A DNA stretch of 64,000 bases from Krasilnikovozyma curviuscula (lineage: Eukaryota; Basidiomycota; Tremellomycetes; Cystofilobasidiales; Mrakiaceae): contig MVAQ01000037.1 in the NCBI GenBank assembly GCA_014825775.1, positions 62,001 to 126,000 of the forward strand, read 5' to 3'. The notes under the pieces were generated by a model. It did not search any database. It was not told the origin of the DNA and was given only the letters and a program-made list of their open reading frames with translations. Both the position numbers and the translations under genes were made by a program. This document shows, one piece after another, positions 24,215-36,808 of the stretch (positions within the stretch are counted from its first letter, which is position 1; each line of letters begins with the position of its first letter).

Positions 24215-27200
24215 TCATAATTTGGATTCTTTGAATGCCTTGGTCATCTCTGCCATCATAGCCTCCAATCTATCCAGTCTCTCCAATAGCACAACCGTAT
24301 CACCGCTGGCCTCTCCATTGTCAATCAACTCTGACGCCGTTCCACCGTCATCGTGTTCATCTGCACCATCAATGAACACATCCTCAGGTATGGCAGGTGG
24401 GTGGGAAGCAGGGTGGCTCATGCTCCTGGTATGGCGAGCGAAAGGCTCGTGACTTCCCAACGAGCTCGAACGTTTCAAGCCAACGCCTCCGAAACGAATC
24501 TGTGGCTTTGGAGGAGGTGGTGGTGGTACAAACAATCGAGCAAGTGGTGATGGCTCCACTTTGTCGTTCTGATCTGCCGAGTTTCTGCGTTTGCGAGGGA
24601 AATCAATGCTTTTGGGGGATGCGACGATGAAGCTTCCATCAGGGGATGTCGATGGTGGGAGACCTGATGGTTGATGCGGTTGATTCTGCTGTGAAATATT
24701 TGCCGAATGATCTTCAGTGGTCGGTTTCGGTGAGATGAGCGGACCTTTGTTGGAGACTGAATGTCGACGTAGACTGTCGAGACCTCGTTCAGGATACCAA
24801 GTCTTGATCGAAGAAGCAGCGGTAAGAATTAGAGTGAACATTCGTTCATTCATGAAACAACAGGCTGCTTACAGTGTGATCAATATCACCGTCTCCAACC
24901 TCAGACGCATCGTCGTCATCCCAACCACGAAGATGCGCTCCTCCAACCTCAGCTTCAATCTCGAAGACAGCGTCGATATCGGGAGCTGATCCAGCAAGAC
25001 CCTCGAACAAAGCGACATGACGGAGACGCTTTGGCAGAACCCCCATGACGGTTTCGAGGACATCGGAGATCCTATCTGCAACGGTAGCACCACCAAAAAC
25101 TTGACGCTCGTAGAAACTGGAAAAGAAAACATATCAGCTAAGGAGGTCATTCAAAAAAGAGTATTCTGAGGAAGAGCGGTACGAGATCAAGAGTAGGATA
25201 GGTGCGTTTGAGACTCGGATCACTGGGAGAAGAAAGAGTCAATATTGAGTAATCGCTGCAGAAAGTCGATGCATCGACTCACTCATGACATTGAGCTTGT
25301 GCATCCATCTGTCATTCAGAATGTACTTGGCGGGAAGTAGAATGACGACTGCGACGAGATTGACTGCATCGAAGGTGTCAGTCAATCAACCCCAACCGGT
25401 CTCAGTTTAAAAAATAGCTAACAAGGCGACTGATACGAGAAAATTGCATCTGACTTGACACCTTCGAATGTTGATACCGCTCGTCTGAACATGGATTCGG
25501 CTGCGGCGTCTTGGCTGATATCGGCGAAGGTCTTCGAGAGGATGGCGACGAGGACCGTCAAGATCACTGTGGGTTGGAAGGTGTTCATCGGTCGTTGTCT
25601 GTCAGAAGAAATAAAACTATTACTCACAAGTATTGGAGAGACATGCATAGGTGATGATGACGATTGGACCGAAGACTGGTAGGGATCACATTCAGAATAG
25701 TAGCCTCATGCGGGCAAGAAGGAAAAACGATACTCACTGGGGTGGAAATTGGTAGCTTCGTTGAACCCACTCGCATCCAATCCGAACCAAATATCCAGCA
25801 TCCACCAAGCAATTGTTCCATAATGAATTCTTTTCTCTGCGAGTGTCCAGAGAGCGTAGAGGAAGCCAATGAAGCAAAACGCGGCTATCATCATGAGGAT
25901 GGAGAACTCAATGATGAGACTTCGGAGGGCGAGGATGAGGAGGTTGTCTGATAAAGAAACGAATGCTAAACGGGGAAAAACGACGCAAGCGCCAAGGGCG
26001 AGCATATCGGTTCCTAGTACGTAAGCCCATTCTTCGCTTCTCATGAGACCCCAGCAACGGAAGGACATATATGCCAGATAGATGGCAACCCAAGCAAGGT
26101 CAAAACTGAGAGAGAGTTCCAGGTCAACACGAGTTGGGCTTTAGGTAAATGCCAGGCGAACGTACCCATTCCAAAGATTAGAGCTGAAGACTAAAGTTAA
26201 TAGGAGAGTCGTTTAGGCACCTCAGAGAACTGTCAACCAAAGGAAAGATTCGAACTCACCTTTCAAGCCATGTTCTTGCATCGCAGCTACTTTATCCAGT
26301 GTGAACCCAGCAGCGTCTATTTCGGAAATCAAGCAAGGAATTATTAGCAAAAACGAGATTCTCCAGGAACACCTCACAACAGGGATTGAAGCTCACAAAC
26401 TATGAAAATGCCTTCCTTCCAGTTGATCCTGTCCCTAGCCGCGCCTTCCAGCGCAACGACAAACAGTGCGAAGAGTATTACGAAGTTAACGTATTCGAGC
26501 ATCCCTCTAATGCGCGGCACCTTGAGACGGTAGTGGTCTAGCACAGGCGCCTTATGGGGGTTATACAAAGAAATGGGCCGCTGTTTGTAGTTATCGGAGA
26601 TGATGGCATGCACGTTCGATGCCTGGTACACTACCCTGCCGCTATAGACGGCATCTGAGGATAAAGCCACATCAGTATCAATAGTAATCAAAATCTGGCC
26701 GTGGTGGTGAACTCACTGATGACTTTCTGGCACGAAGGAGACTTGATGAAGCGTTTCGATTTTGAGATGATCGCCATCTCTAGCGCATTTCCAGACTTGT
26801 CATCGATCGCGTCGTCCTCCCCTTCATCTCTTGCCGCCTGCATGACCTCTGCTGATGAGCCTTGGAAAAGCGACCAGGGCCTATGCGTCAAAAAAAGGTA
26901 TGTCAGTTGTCGTTTTTAAGAAGTGTTTTAAAGGGAGAAATTGTGGGAAGAACTCACGTAAGTAGGACCGAGCTTAACTCTATAGTGCGGTCGCTCCACG
27001 CGCGAAGGAGTCTGATGGCCAGAAGTTCACACAGAGCTGCTCTTGAAAGAGAGATGAGACTTATACTCAAAAGAGACGAATCTCTGATGAACTTGACCCT
27101 GAAACAATCCGAATGTTGGATCGATTGAAATTGAGATCAGCAGAGAGCGGGTTGGAATCACGTGAAATATGATGTACCTGTTCACAAGCAGACAAAAGAC

Positions 27201-27661
27201 TGAGGAACATTGGAGAGTGATCAGTAATAATCGCCAACGCAGACGTCAAATCAAGGACGGGAGACTCACTCATTGCATGGTTTCTCAGACTGGCGTACTT
27301 CTCAACCAAAGGCTGGACAATAGTGTAGTTCGAATCGCTGGCCAATAGCTGTTCCCAAGTCAAAGGGGCATCCACATGTCTACAAGAGTCGAATGTCAGT
27401 AATGCCATTGATGAAATGTCAGCTGGAGGTGGATTAGCGGCACGTCAAACGGGACGAGACGACCAAACGAACCTGGCACAGGAGAGGGAGAAATTAGCTC
27501 AGGATCGGAGAAGCAAACCCCAGCAGCTCAGAGACATACCTTATGATATCCTTTCTGATGCAGATGATGAGGTTATACACGTCTGTGTTGGCGAGTGTGA
27601 CTGAATCCGGTCCAAGTAAGGGAGCGCGCTGTTCAGCATCCCTTTCCTCAGCTCCTGCCAT
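24215..27661 (-). CDS. YVC1: Vacuolar TRP-type cation channel (Yvc1/TRPY)
   Basis: Non-selective, Ca2+-permeable channel of the vacuole membrane, releasing stored Ca2+ on stretch or osmotic shock in yeast. Exon 1 (27661-27540) encodes MAGAEERDAEQRAPLL.. and joins across an intron to RHVDAPLTWEQLL at 27379, giving the family's YNLI-CIRKDIIRHVD block. The pre-membrane domain includes NPHKAPVLDHYRLKVPR, and spans follow around YVNFVILFALFVVALEG and further downstream. The pore region is visible as WWMLDIWFGLDASGF..ATNFHP, with IWFG matching TRPY channels. The C-terminal cytosolic tail has a proline run (PPPPPPKP), basic serine-rich stretches and a final coiled-coil-like helix (LLERLDRLEAMMAEM). 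Many short introns interrupt the gene; not all were resolved. The stop TGA ends at 24215. Confidence 0.9.
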
Positions 27662-28591
27662 CGTCATCTGGCTCTGGAAGGGCTATCTGATGCTCTATAA
27701 ACTGAGTGATAAGCTGGCCACCTTTGATTAGAGAGCTTCTACTAAAAATAGAGTAACAAGTTTGCATTGTCGTCCTTCATTTGTTCAATGGGCAACTCAC
27801 TCGTCACAGACACTTGGCGAAGCAGTCTGACCGGGTTGGATATTGCTTAAAAGTACTGCTCTGACACCAGGACAGAGATTTAGATGGTACAAGGGTTGGG
27901 TCTGACTTCAGCCCGGTCGACGTCGAAGGCTGCGGCTGCCTCTATTTCGTAGCGTAGAGGCAGGCGTCAGGCAGGGCTTGACTAGCAAAAGCATTTTCAT
28001 ACCTTTTGAAGAAGATTTCTCATGATATTAAGAGTTGGCGCATTTTTGCAATCCCTGTAGGAATAAATCTGGTTACAGATGGGTGAGTATCCTTCTAATC
28101 TGCTACCTTTCTCAACTGCGATAGACAGCAGCAAGCCCTGTCCAGATAGTGTTCATCCACGAACCTTTCAGCACAGCCCAAGGTGTCGTGCTCTCTAAAT
28201 TATCAATTCCCGATGCGTGTATCTCCCTTTCCTCTGATAATCACTCCTGCATCCATGATGCGCCTTGGCATCTGGACCGCACCTTGCTCCAATCACCCGT
28301 CGTCCTCCAGATCGAATACATATCTCATAATTGAGCATCGATTGGAATTCCTAGGTCTCCTTGACACCTATTTTTATCATTATGAATTCTCTGCTCGATT
28401 GGGAAATGATCTGGTAATGATCTGGTGAGATAAACTTTCCCTCAGGCGCAATTACCATCTTGCTCCGCCTTGGCTGACCAATTTTCGTCAAACTCCTTGC
28501 TGACCGCGGATTTACTAACCACATATAAACAACCAATTATAATCTCAATGGCCCCGCCTCCTCCCATTGAACTACAGCCGAAACGAACAGC
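27662..28591. other. Divergent intergenic region
   Basis: These 930 bases separate the divergent starts of the YVC1-like and MDR-family genes. Only short, unrecognised ORFs occur, and the region is locally AT-rich near the right side. It presumably contains both promoters; I see no specific regulatory site that stands out. Confidence 0.45.
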
Positions 28592-29843
28592 ATGTCGTCT
28601 GCCCTCGCCGCCTCTAACAAAACGGGAGCTACCAACTTGATGAAAGCGGTGGTGGTCCACACTCCAGGTGGACCAGAAGCTCTGAAAGTCACTCACGTTC
28701 CCATACCAATTCCCACTCCTGAAGAAGTGCTGATTCGGATCAAAGGGTTCGGTAAGTTTAATCGATGCTCCCTTCACTCAGCCATAGCGGCTCCTGACGT
28801 TCAGTCTTCTCTTGTCAGGGCTAAATCGAAGTGAAATGTTTACCCGTCAAGGTCATTCCCCCGGTGTCAGCTTCCCTCGCATCCTTGGAATCGAATGCGT
28901 CGGCGTGATTGACCAAGACGCGGTAGACGGCACGCTCAAGAAAGGCCAAGTGGTCGCAGCTGCCATGGGTGGGCTAGGAAGGTCGTTTGATGGTGGCTAC
29001 GCACAGTATACTGTTGTTCCCACAGCGAACGTCAAGGTTATCGACGTAAAGGGGAAGACAGAGAAGGAAGTCAATTGGGAACTGATGGCGTCCCTACCTG
29101 AGATGACCCAGACCGCTTGGGGATCGCTCTTCAGTAAGTTACCAACTTATTCCTGTCTTTGCTACCCATTATTAATGGTGTTTGTGACTCTCTAACTTGT
29201 TTGGGAACTAGCCTCTCTCCAAATCGAGAAGGGCGAGAAGCTACTTATTCGAGGAGGGACGACATCCGTCGGGCTGATGGCCGCATCCATTGCAAAGCAA
29301 CATGGCCTCACCGTCTTCTCAACCACTCGAAACGCTGCCTCTATCTCCCTACTCAAATCGTCCGGAGCAGATGAATGCATCCTCGACGACGGATTGATCT
29401 CGAAGACGCACGCTGGGCAGTTCGACAAAGTGTTAGAGCTCGTGGGTGGTGATGCGCTATTTGATTCGCTAAAGTGTGCGAAAGTTGGGGGGGTTGTTTG
29501 TCAGACGGGAATCGTTTCGAACAAGTGGTCTTTGTAAGTATGATCATCAACGGCGTCTTTTGTAACCGTGAAGCTGACAGCGCACCGTTAATGACGTCTG
29601 TCCTTTAGCGACAATTTCAACCCGATGGAGATGATCCCAGTTGGTGTCCGTCTGACAGTTTACGGCGGTGGAGTAAACGAAGTCCTCAACACGCCGCTGG
29701 ATCTCGTGCTGAGCTGGGTCGAACAGGGTAAAGTCAAGAGTCCAATCGGAAAGGTCTTCAATATTGATGATATCGTTGAAGCTCATCGTTGTATGGATGC
29801 GAACACGGCAGGTGGTAAGATCGTGGTCATGACTGGCGCTTGA
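28592..29843 (+). CDS. Quinone-oxidoreductase-like MDR family protein
   Basis: Probable NADPH-dependent reductase of the medium-chain dehydrogenase/reductase superfamily, of the zinc-free quinone reductase branch. Exons 28592-28751, 28819-29133, 29212-29533 and 29609-29843 join to 343 residues, a standard length. The N-terminal GroES-like domain has MKAVVVHTPGGPEALKV and GLNRSEMFTRQGHSP..FPRILGIECVG. The Rossmann half shows KLLIRGGTTSVGLMAASIAK, equivalent to the family's AxxGGVG loop, then GADECILDD, FDKVLELVGG and the C-terminal GKVFNIDDIVEAHRCMD. No structural or catalytic zinc-binding cysteine set is visible, which argues against an alcohol dehydrogenase. The substrate is unknown. The neighbouring succinate-semialdehyde dehydrogenase lies downstream on the same strand, but no pathway link is implied. 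Confidence 0.87.
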
Positions 29844-30282
29844 ACCTCAGAGGAGGAAGAGGTGTGGGTGGGTGATCTTGCTGTCATTTTGGGAATTGAT
29901 CTTGTATGACTGAATTCCACACTATTTCTCTTTATTTAATGATAGCGAGCTTATCACTCCCTTTGTGCCATCTTATCTGTCTTGGTAGCTTGTAAAGAGT
30001 TTGTCTCCCTCGATGGAACAATATACGGATCGTCACCTCCTCTTCCCGCAATGTCTGGATTAAACAATCTTGCTTTTCTGTTTGGAACGAGCAAAGCAAG
30101 CCTGTACATCGAACGACCTTCGAAAGATTATGTCCCCTCGACTCGCCGGTTACTCCTCTGCCCTTGACCGCCACCATCTTGCTGACACACAAAAGCTGAG
30201 CTTCAACGTGTGAGTCCAGGTAGCCAAACCGGCAATTTATCAAGGTATATCCATTGAATATTTCTGTTCTGTTGGGTAGAAA
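29844..30282. other. Gap between the MDR gene and the dehydrogenase gene
   Basis: This holds the 3' end of the upstream gene and the promoter of the downstream one, both on the plus strand. Only short unrecognised ORFs occur here; I see nothing else. Confidence 0.4.
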
Positions 30283-32819
30283 ATGCTCTCTCGTGCCCCC
30301 CTCCGTTCGACCACCAGGTTATCCAACAAATCCAGCAGCCCAGTAATTCTGAAGCAATTCAGTCGAGCATCAGCCTTAGCACCATCATCAAGACCAGTAT
30401 TATCTTTCAATACCACCCCAGCAGTCATATCTTCACTTTGTCGCCCTGTAAATGGCCTTAGATTCAGCAGCACCACTTCCTCCAATCCGCTTGGGCTCCA
30501 TGACGCTTCTCTCTGGAAACCTAATCAGAGATTCGTTAAGAATGAATGGTATCCTGTGGATGCTGGAAGTGATTCCTTCGATGTGATCAGTGAGTCCTTT
30601 CCTTCCTACTTCGACGAGCTCGAGTGCAGAGGCTGACCATGTTGCCGTACAGATCCAGCGACGGAGGAAATACTAGGGTCATGCCCTGATCAAGGTGTAG
30701 AAGCTACTCGGGATGCTATCAAAGCTGCAGCAGAGGCATTCCCGTCTTGGAGTACAACAACAGCAAAGGTGAGTTTCAAACGATGACGCGGTAGCTCGCT
30801 GGTATTTCCTCCAAGTCTGCTAGAGCCTAATCTGATCTCTGTATCGTTGTGATTTTAAGGAACGACACGATCTCCTGCTCTCTCTTTTTGCCCACCTCGC
30901 TGACCCCATCATCTCATCGGACATCGCCAAAATCATCACCGCCGAGAACGGTAAGACGCTAGCAGAAGCGGCAGGCGAAGTTGTCTACGCTAACAGCTAC
31001 TTCCAATGGTTCGGAGAGGAGGCTCTGAGAGCTTATGGGAGTGTGATACCGCCGTACATGAATGGTTTGCGCAATGTCGTTTGGAAGGAAGCTGTTGGGC
31101 CAGTGGGGATCATCACGTACGCCTCATGTGAACCAACCAGGGTCATGACTCCTCTGACGTTGCTTTTCCTGGGTGATCTTCTTAGCCCGTGGAACTTCCC
31201 AATCGCTATGCTGGGACGGAAGCTTGCGCCTGCGTTGGCTGCTGGTTGTACTGTGGTCATCAAGGTACCGTCCGAGACGCCCTTCACAGCGCTAGCTCTG
31301 ATTGAAGTTAGCTTCAGCCATTTGCTTTTGGTTTCAAACTCTTTAAATACAACCTTAATAACTCTTCCTCTCGCCTTGGTAGGTGTGCCGTCGTGTTGGC
31401 TTCCCGGCAGGCGTCATCAACGTTGTCACGACTCACGAATCGACGAAGGACATCGGTAAAGCACTCTGTGAGGCGCCAGAGATCAAAAAGATCTCATTTA
31501 CAGGCTCGACTGGTGTAGGAAAGATCTTGACTGCTCAGAGTGCGTCGACGCTGAAGAAGCTTAGCATGGAGGTGAGTTGTACTTCATTGATTCCTACAGG
31601 GGGATTTATTGATCTAAACTTAGATTTTGACTTATATATAGCTTGGTGGTAATGCTCCTGCAATCATCTTTGATGATGCCGACTTGGACAAAGCCGTCGC
31701 TGGTCAGTTCCCCTGCTGCTACCCTCTCGAATACTTCCAGCTCGCACTGCACAGCTGAGCTGACCCATTTCCTCTCAATACCCTCTACAGGAGTCATCGC
31801 ATCCAAATTTAGACAAAGCGGGCAGACATGCGTCTGCATCAATAGAATCTACGTTCAGGAGTCAGTGCTGGACCAGTTCACCCAGAAACTGCTGGACAAG
31901 GTGAAGGGCTTCAAAGTGGGGCGTGGTGATGCGAAAGAGACGTTAGTCCATCCCATCAACCTTATTATTCTAGCATATTATCTTCCGCTCACAGTTTCGA
32001 TGTTCCAAAAACAGTACCCATGGACCTCTCATCCATGCGGCTGCCGTCAAGAAGGTCGCCGCTCACGTCGACGACGCCCTGTCGAAAGGCGCAAAGCTCG
32101 TCACTGGTGGAAAGAAAGTCGATGGACCTGGCTACTTCTTTGAGCCAACGATTCTGACAGGTGTAACGCCTGACGCGTTAGCCAATGTTGAAGAGACTTT
32201 TGGACCGTGAGTCTGCTCTGCACCACTCACTTTGCGCACCTTCTCTCTTCTCGTTCGTACTGTAATAAAGAGCAGCTTTGCTGATCCTTGTGTCTGTTTG
32301 ATTGACCGATCTTGGAAGACTCGCAGCTATTCAGCCGTTTAAAACTGAAGAGGAAGTCATTCAGAAAGCAAACGACACCAGTGTCGGACTAGCTGGGTGA
32401 GTTGTAGTTTCGCACGTACCCCGAAGTCGCGCCCTAACATACGACAATCTGATTACCATCCTTCCTTTGACCTTCAGATATTTCTTCTCTGAGTCCAATT
32501 CTAGAGTTTGGCGAGTTGCTGAGAAGCTCCAGGTCGGTATGGTTGGTGCAAAGTGAGTATTGTATCTCTGATTGAGCCGTTCACCGTCGATTACGATGAC
32601 AAATAAACTAAAACCGATCAATCTTCTAGTACTGGGCTGATCTCTTCAGCGTTGATTCCTTTGTAAGTCGTTATCTTACAAGTTTCAGATACGCAACAGG
32701 CCGTCACTGAACCTTTCCTTTCCAGTGGAGGCATCAAGGAGTCTGGAAGCGGGAAGGAAGGCAGCAGCTACGGTCTTGCTGACTACCAAAACATCAAATA
32801 CGTTGCCTTCTCAGCTTGA
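30283..32819 (+). CDS. UGA2: Succinate-semialdehyde dehydrogenase (mitochondrial form likely)
   Basis: Oxidises succinate semialdehyde to succinate, the last step of the GABA shunt. It is an aldehyde-dehydrogenase superfamily member in about a dozen exons. The arginine/serine-rich leader (MLSRAPLRSTTRLSNK..) is typical of a mitochondrial presequence. Signatures in order: NPATEEILG, ITAENGKTLAEAAGEV, PWNFPIAMLGRKLAPALAAG, the cofactor loop KKISFTGSTGVGK, general-base region MELGGNAPAIIFDDADLDKAV, nucleophile in FRQSGQTCVCINRIYVQ, and VEETFGP. The closing GGIKESGSGKEGS..YGLADY is the family's C-terminal block. The TCVCxNRIYVQ context is what singles out SSADH within the superfamily. Residues beyond the nucleophile cysteine look intact, with no frame break. 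Exon 1 ends at 30589. Confidence 0.92.
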
Positions 32820-33136
32820 ACTCCCTCTTGTATCGTTTTCGTTTAGATGTATCGAGAAAAGCCGTCTTATCAATTTTCCCTCTTATCTCAAAAGTGACAG
32901 CATGATGGTGCAAGCCATTTGAGTCGGATACTAGCCTACTCCTTTGCGCCAGCCAATAGAAACACCTGAATTGGTGGAAGATTCGAGGCGGGAAATAGCA
33001 GAGGAGATGGCTTAGGACGGACAGGTGCGAATGCTTGGCATCAGAGCCGCCTGCAGAGCCGTGCTGGAAACGCAGCGTGCTTTAAAAGAAGACAGCTCAC
33101 GACGGTAGTTCTCATGTCCCTCATCTCATCTTTGCC
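32820..33136. other. Promoter-sized gap before the first OPT gene
   Basis: It lies between two plus-strand genes. A TTTAAAA run near 33080 is a possible TATA-like element about 55 bases before the OPT start. I see nothing else. Confidence 0.35.
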
Positions 33137-36100
33137 ATGTCCTTCTTAAAAAAGAAAGACAGCCTTGAGCCTGAGGTCGTCGCAGTCGAAACGCTTGACA
33201 ACGACGCCGCCGTTATTGCACACGACGACCTGTCGGACAGAAAAAGCGCTTCTTACGCGGACGCTGAAGTTGGGCCAGTCGCCAGCCTCGAGGTTGTGGA
33301 AGCCTATGCTGATGAACATGTCATCCAGGATGCTAGTGATCTCATCACCACCGTCATCTCTCTCGAAGATGACCCAACGTTGGTAAGCCGGCCAGGAGTT
33401 AGCTCGCAGATAACACACGCGCCTGCCTTCCCAGACCCCAGGCCAATTTCCCGATGTTGACATGCCTGACTCTACCTCTCTCTCTCTGCTTGACTATTAG
33501 CCGGTCCTGACATTCAGATTCTGGTTCCTTGGCGCTGGCCTAGCAACATTTGGTGCTGTACTCAGTGAGATCTACTAGTGAGTTTCCCTTTTTTTCATCG
33601 AAGTAAGCCATTGCCGGAAAGTTGCAGCTCCCAGTTGCGCTCTCAGCTTCTCCTCTAAAATATGATACTGGGAAACCGTGCGTTTCTGCCAGGGAAGCTA
33701 CTGATACTTTCACCTGCTCTTGCTCAACTGTAGCTGGAAGCCACAGGGCGCTACTGTATCTGCTTTGTTCCAGCTCATCATTGCCTATGTCCTTGGAAAT
33801 GCAATGCATGCCTTCTTGCCATCCAAGGGTTTCTTCCGCTACCTCAACCCAGGGTGCGTCCCTGAGGCCCTTCGTTCTCATTTCTTGGTATCGTAAAACT
33901 TACCATACAGAGATTCAATCAATCTAGTCCATTCAACATCAAAGAGCACACTGCGATCACTGTCATGGCTTCAACAGCGTCGTCCACCGCTGAGGCAATC
34001 TCAGCGATCGCGGTCTTGAATCTCTATTACAACTACAAGATGAACAGCGGCGTCGCCATCGTCATCACTTGGGCTTCGCAACTGTTGGGCTATGGATTCT
34101 CTGGTGTACTTCAGAGTATGTTGGTTTACCCAACGTATGCGCTGTACCCAGTCAACATCCCAAGTATGTACCAAACGAGCAGGCACCAGTGTTGGCTTTG
34201 CCATCTGACGTTACTACTTGACATCACCAGCTATCACACTGTTACAGAACATGCACTTCTCTGGTATGCTCAATCACAAGAGAATGCGTTATTTCTGGAT
34301 TGTCTTCACCTGTATCTTCTTTTGGGGTAAGCTGAACCCCCCTCACTAAGACTATCCAAGCCCCATACATCGCTGACCCATCTTCTTCCCTATTCATAGA
34401 GATTATCCCCCAATGGGCAAGTCTCAGGTCTCATTACTTCTTAACCTTTCTGTTTATCTCTAATCTCATTGCGCCTGCCCACAGATGTTCCCCCTCATCA
34501 CCGCTTTCTCAATCATCTGCCTCGCTGACAGAGGCAGAACCGACTGGGTCAGAAACATCTTTGGAGCTGCCAACTCTAATGAGGGTATCGGACTCTTCTC
34601 CTTTGGCATCGATTGGGTTTTGATCACACAAGCGTAAGTTCCCTCCTTTCTAACTTTACCTCCACTTCGGCCATTGGTAACATAACTTCCTTATTGACAG
34701 CTACCCTCTCTACTGGCCACTCCAAACTCAAGTGAACTCTTGGCTCGGGATGCTAATTTGTTACACTCTCTGTGCCGCAGTGTTCTACTCGAACGCCTGG
34801 GGGTCTGGAGTGGGGTCCGGTCTGCCATTCATGTCGACTTCCCTCTTCACGGCCAACGGCAGCTCGTACGACCAGTCTCTGATCCTGAATACAGACGGGT
34901 CGCTCAATAGAACGGCACTGGACGACTACGGACTGCCACATCTCACAAGTACTTACGCTCTTGCACTAACCACACACAACATCTCGTGCGGCGCCGCCAT
35001 CTCTCACGTATTGATCTGGAACTGGAAGGATATCGTCTACGCATGGAAGCACTTCAGACTCTCAGGATTAAACCACGAGATAGATGATCCCCACTACAAG
35101 CTGATGAAAGTCTACCGAGAGGTGCCAAAGGTTCGTAAGATATCAATATTTTTATTTTCGGTTTCAAATTCTTCCCAACGATGGTATTCATTAACGCTTT
35201 TGGTTTACAGTGGTGGTACGGAGTCATATTTATCATTTCACTCGCCGTCTCGATGGGTTTGCCGTATGCTTCAGGATCCCAGCTTACTCCCGCATGGAAC
35301 ATTCTCGTCTTCACCCTCTTTGGCTTCGTCCTCACCATGACGGTCGGCTTCCTCAATGCCATCCTCGGTTTCTCCGTATCCACACAAGGCTTAATGAGGA
35401 TCATCAGCGCCTTCATCTCCCCCGGTAAACCCATCGACAACATGTTTGCCAGTCTTTATGGTACCACCACCTGCACTCAAGCCATCGCGCTGATGTCCGA
35501 CCAGAAGCTCGGACAGTACGCCAAAGTTCCTCCTCGGTGAGATATCGTCTCTCTTCCCTCCGTTGGAAAGCTCTACCAATAATGATCCATCCATACCAGT
35601 GCCATCTTCACCTCTCAATTCGCAGGAACAGTTCTCGGCGCCATCTTGAATTATGTCCTGTACATTTCCATTGTAAACGCTCATTTCGAAGAGCTAAAAA
35701 ATCCATTAGGTACTAGAACCTGGTCAGGATGGTCTGCTCAGTCGTACAACTCCAACGCGCTAACATGGGGTGCTCTCTCACAAGGTACGCTTGTGACCTA
35801 AGCCACGACATTGCGTTTCGCTGACGTTCCTTTCTGTACGGACTGGTTCGTGTCAGAACTATATGTTTCTGGAAAGAAATACGCTATTGTACCCATTGCA
35901 CTTGCGATTGGTCTGTTTGCTCCATTGCCATTCTATCTCGCATATCGCTGGACAAAGCAAAAGTGGATGGCGTACCTTAATATCCCAGTTCTAGCTACTT
36001 ACATGGGTTGGTTACCGTACTCTGTCAATGGAATGGTGAGCTTCCTTGCTCCACTCCTGGATGAACCTCTTACTGTCGCCCACTAACGCAGTTTAACCCT

Positions 36101-36499
36101 TGATCGCAGTGGTGGCCTGGATTCCTTATTGGTCTCTGGTCGCAATGGTATATGAGAATTTACAGACCAAGATGGTTCAACAAGTATGTATAAACAATTT
36201 TTAATTCTGCATTCCACCTGGTCATGACGAAGAGCGCTGGTACTGACCTCAACCCAATCTCCATCTGACAGGTACAACTACCTCACATCTGCCGCTCTTG
36301 ACGGGGGAACCCAAGTCATCTACTTTATCCTGAACTTTGCTGTGTTCGGTGCAGGTGGGGCGGCCGTTTCCTTCCCAGCTTGGTGAGTTTCACATATTTC
36401 CATGCTTTTTGGCGAGGATCATTGACATCTGCTCCCGTCTTTAGGTGGGGAAATACCGACGACCCTGAGTTATCTTACGACAGGTGCAAGTCAAGATAG
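33137..36499 (+). CDS. OPT-family oligopeptide transporter, copy 1
   Basis: Proton-coupled uptake of small peptides (or metal-chelate/glutathione-like substrates) through the plasma membrane; which of these applies cannot be told from sequence. About 10-12 exons starting MSFLKKKDSLEPE. After an acidic N-terminus ending HVIQDASDLITTVISLEDDP come the first span (FRFWFLGAGLATFGAVLSEIY), LIIAYVLGNAMHAFLPSKGF, and the OPT signature NPGPFNIKEHTAI formed across an intron. Further spans follow, with YNYKMNSGVAIVITWASQ, HKRMRYFWIVF, GLPFMSTSLFTANGSSYDQS, LNAILGFSVSTQGLMRIIS, PGKPIDNMFASLYG and LMSDQKLGQYAKVPPR. It ends WGNTDDPELSYDRCKSR. A close inverted paralogue lies at 44159-47491, sharing intron positions where I compared them. 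Confidence 0.93.
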
Positions 36500-36808
36500 A
36501 CTAAGGAAGTAATAGGTGTTATGAGGCGAAAGGGGAGATAAAGGAGATGTTGAGGAGATGAAGGTCGTTGAACAAAATACGGTTGTAAATGGTTGCTCTC
36601 GCGCTTTAGCTTTACTTTGTAGGTGCATCTGTTGTACAAGATCGATACTAATTTTAAGATGGATGCATGACGCTACGAAGTTGCGTTTGTAATTTGCTCA
36701 AGGACGTCGAAAATAAAGAGACGCCGACCACTAGTCAAACTGACCACTTGGCACCCAGCAACCATTGATAGCGCTGGTGTCCTACCGATAAGTAGCAAGA
36801 ATACAAAC
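36500..36808. other. Convergent intergenic region
   Basis: This region holds the 3' ends of the OPT gene (+) and the mannosyltransferase gene (-). No ORF or structured element stands out; it probably contains both polyadenylation regions. Confidence 0.45.

Noticed and set aside
28592..32819. MDR reductase and succinate-semialdehyde dehydrogenase as a pathway pair
   Set aside because: They are neighbours on one strand, but no known GABA-shunt step uses such a reductase, and position alone is weak evidence.
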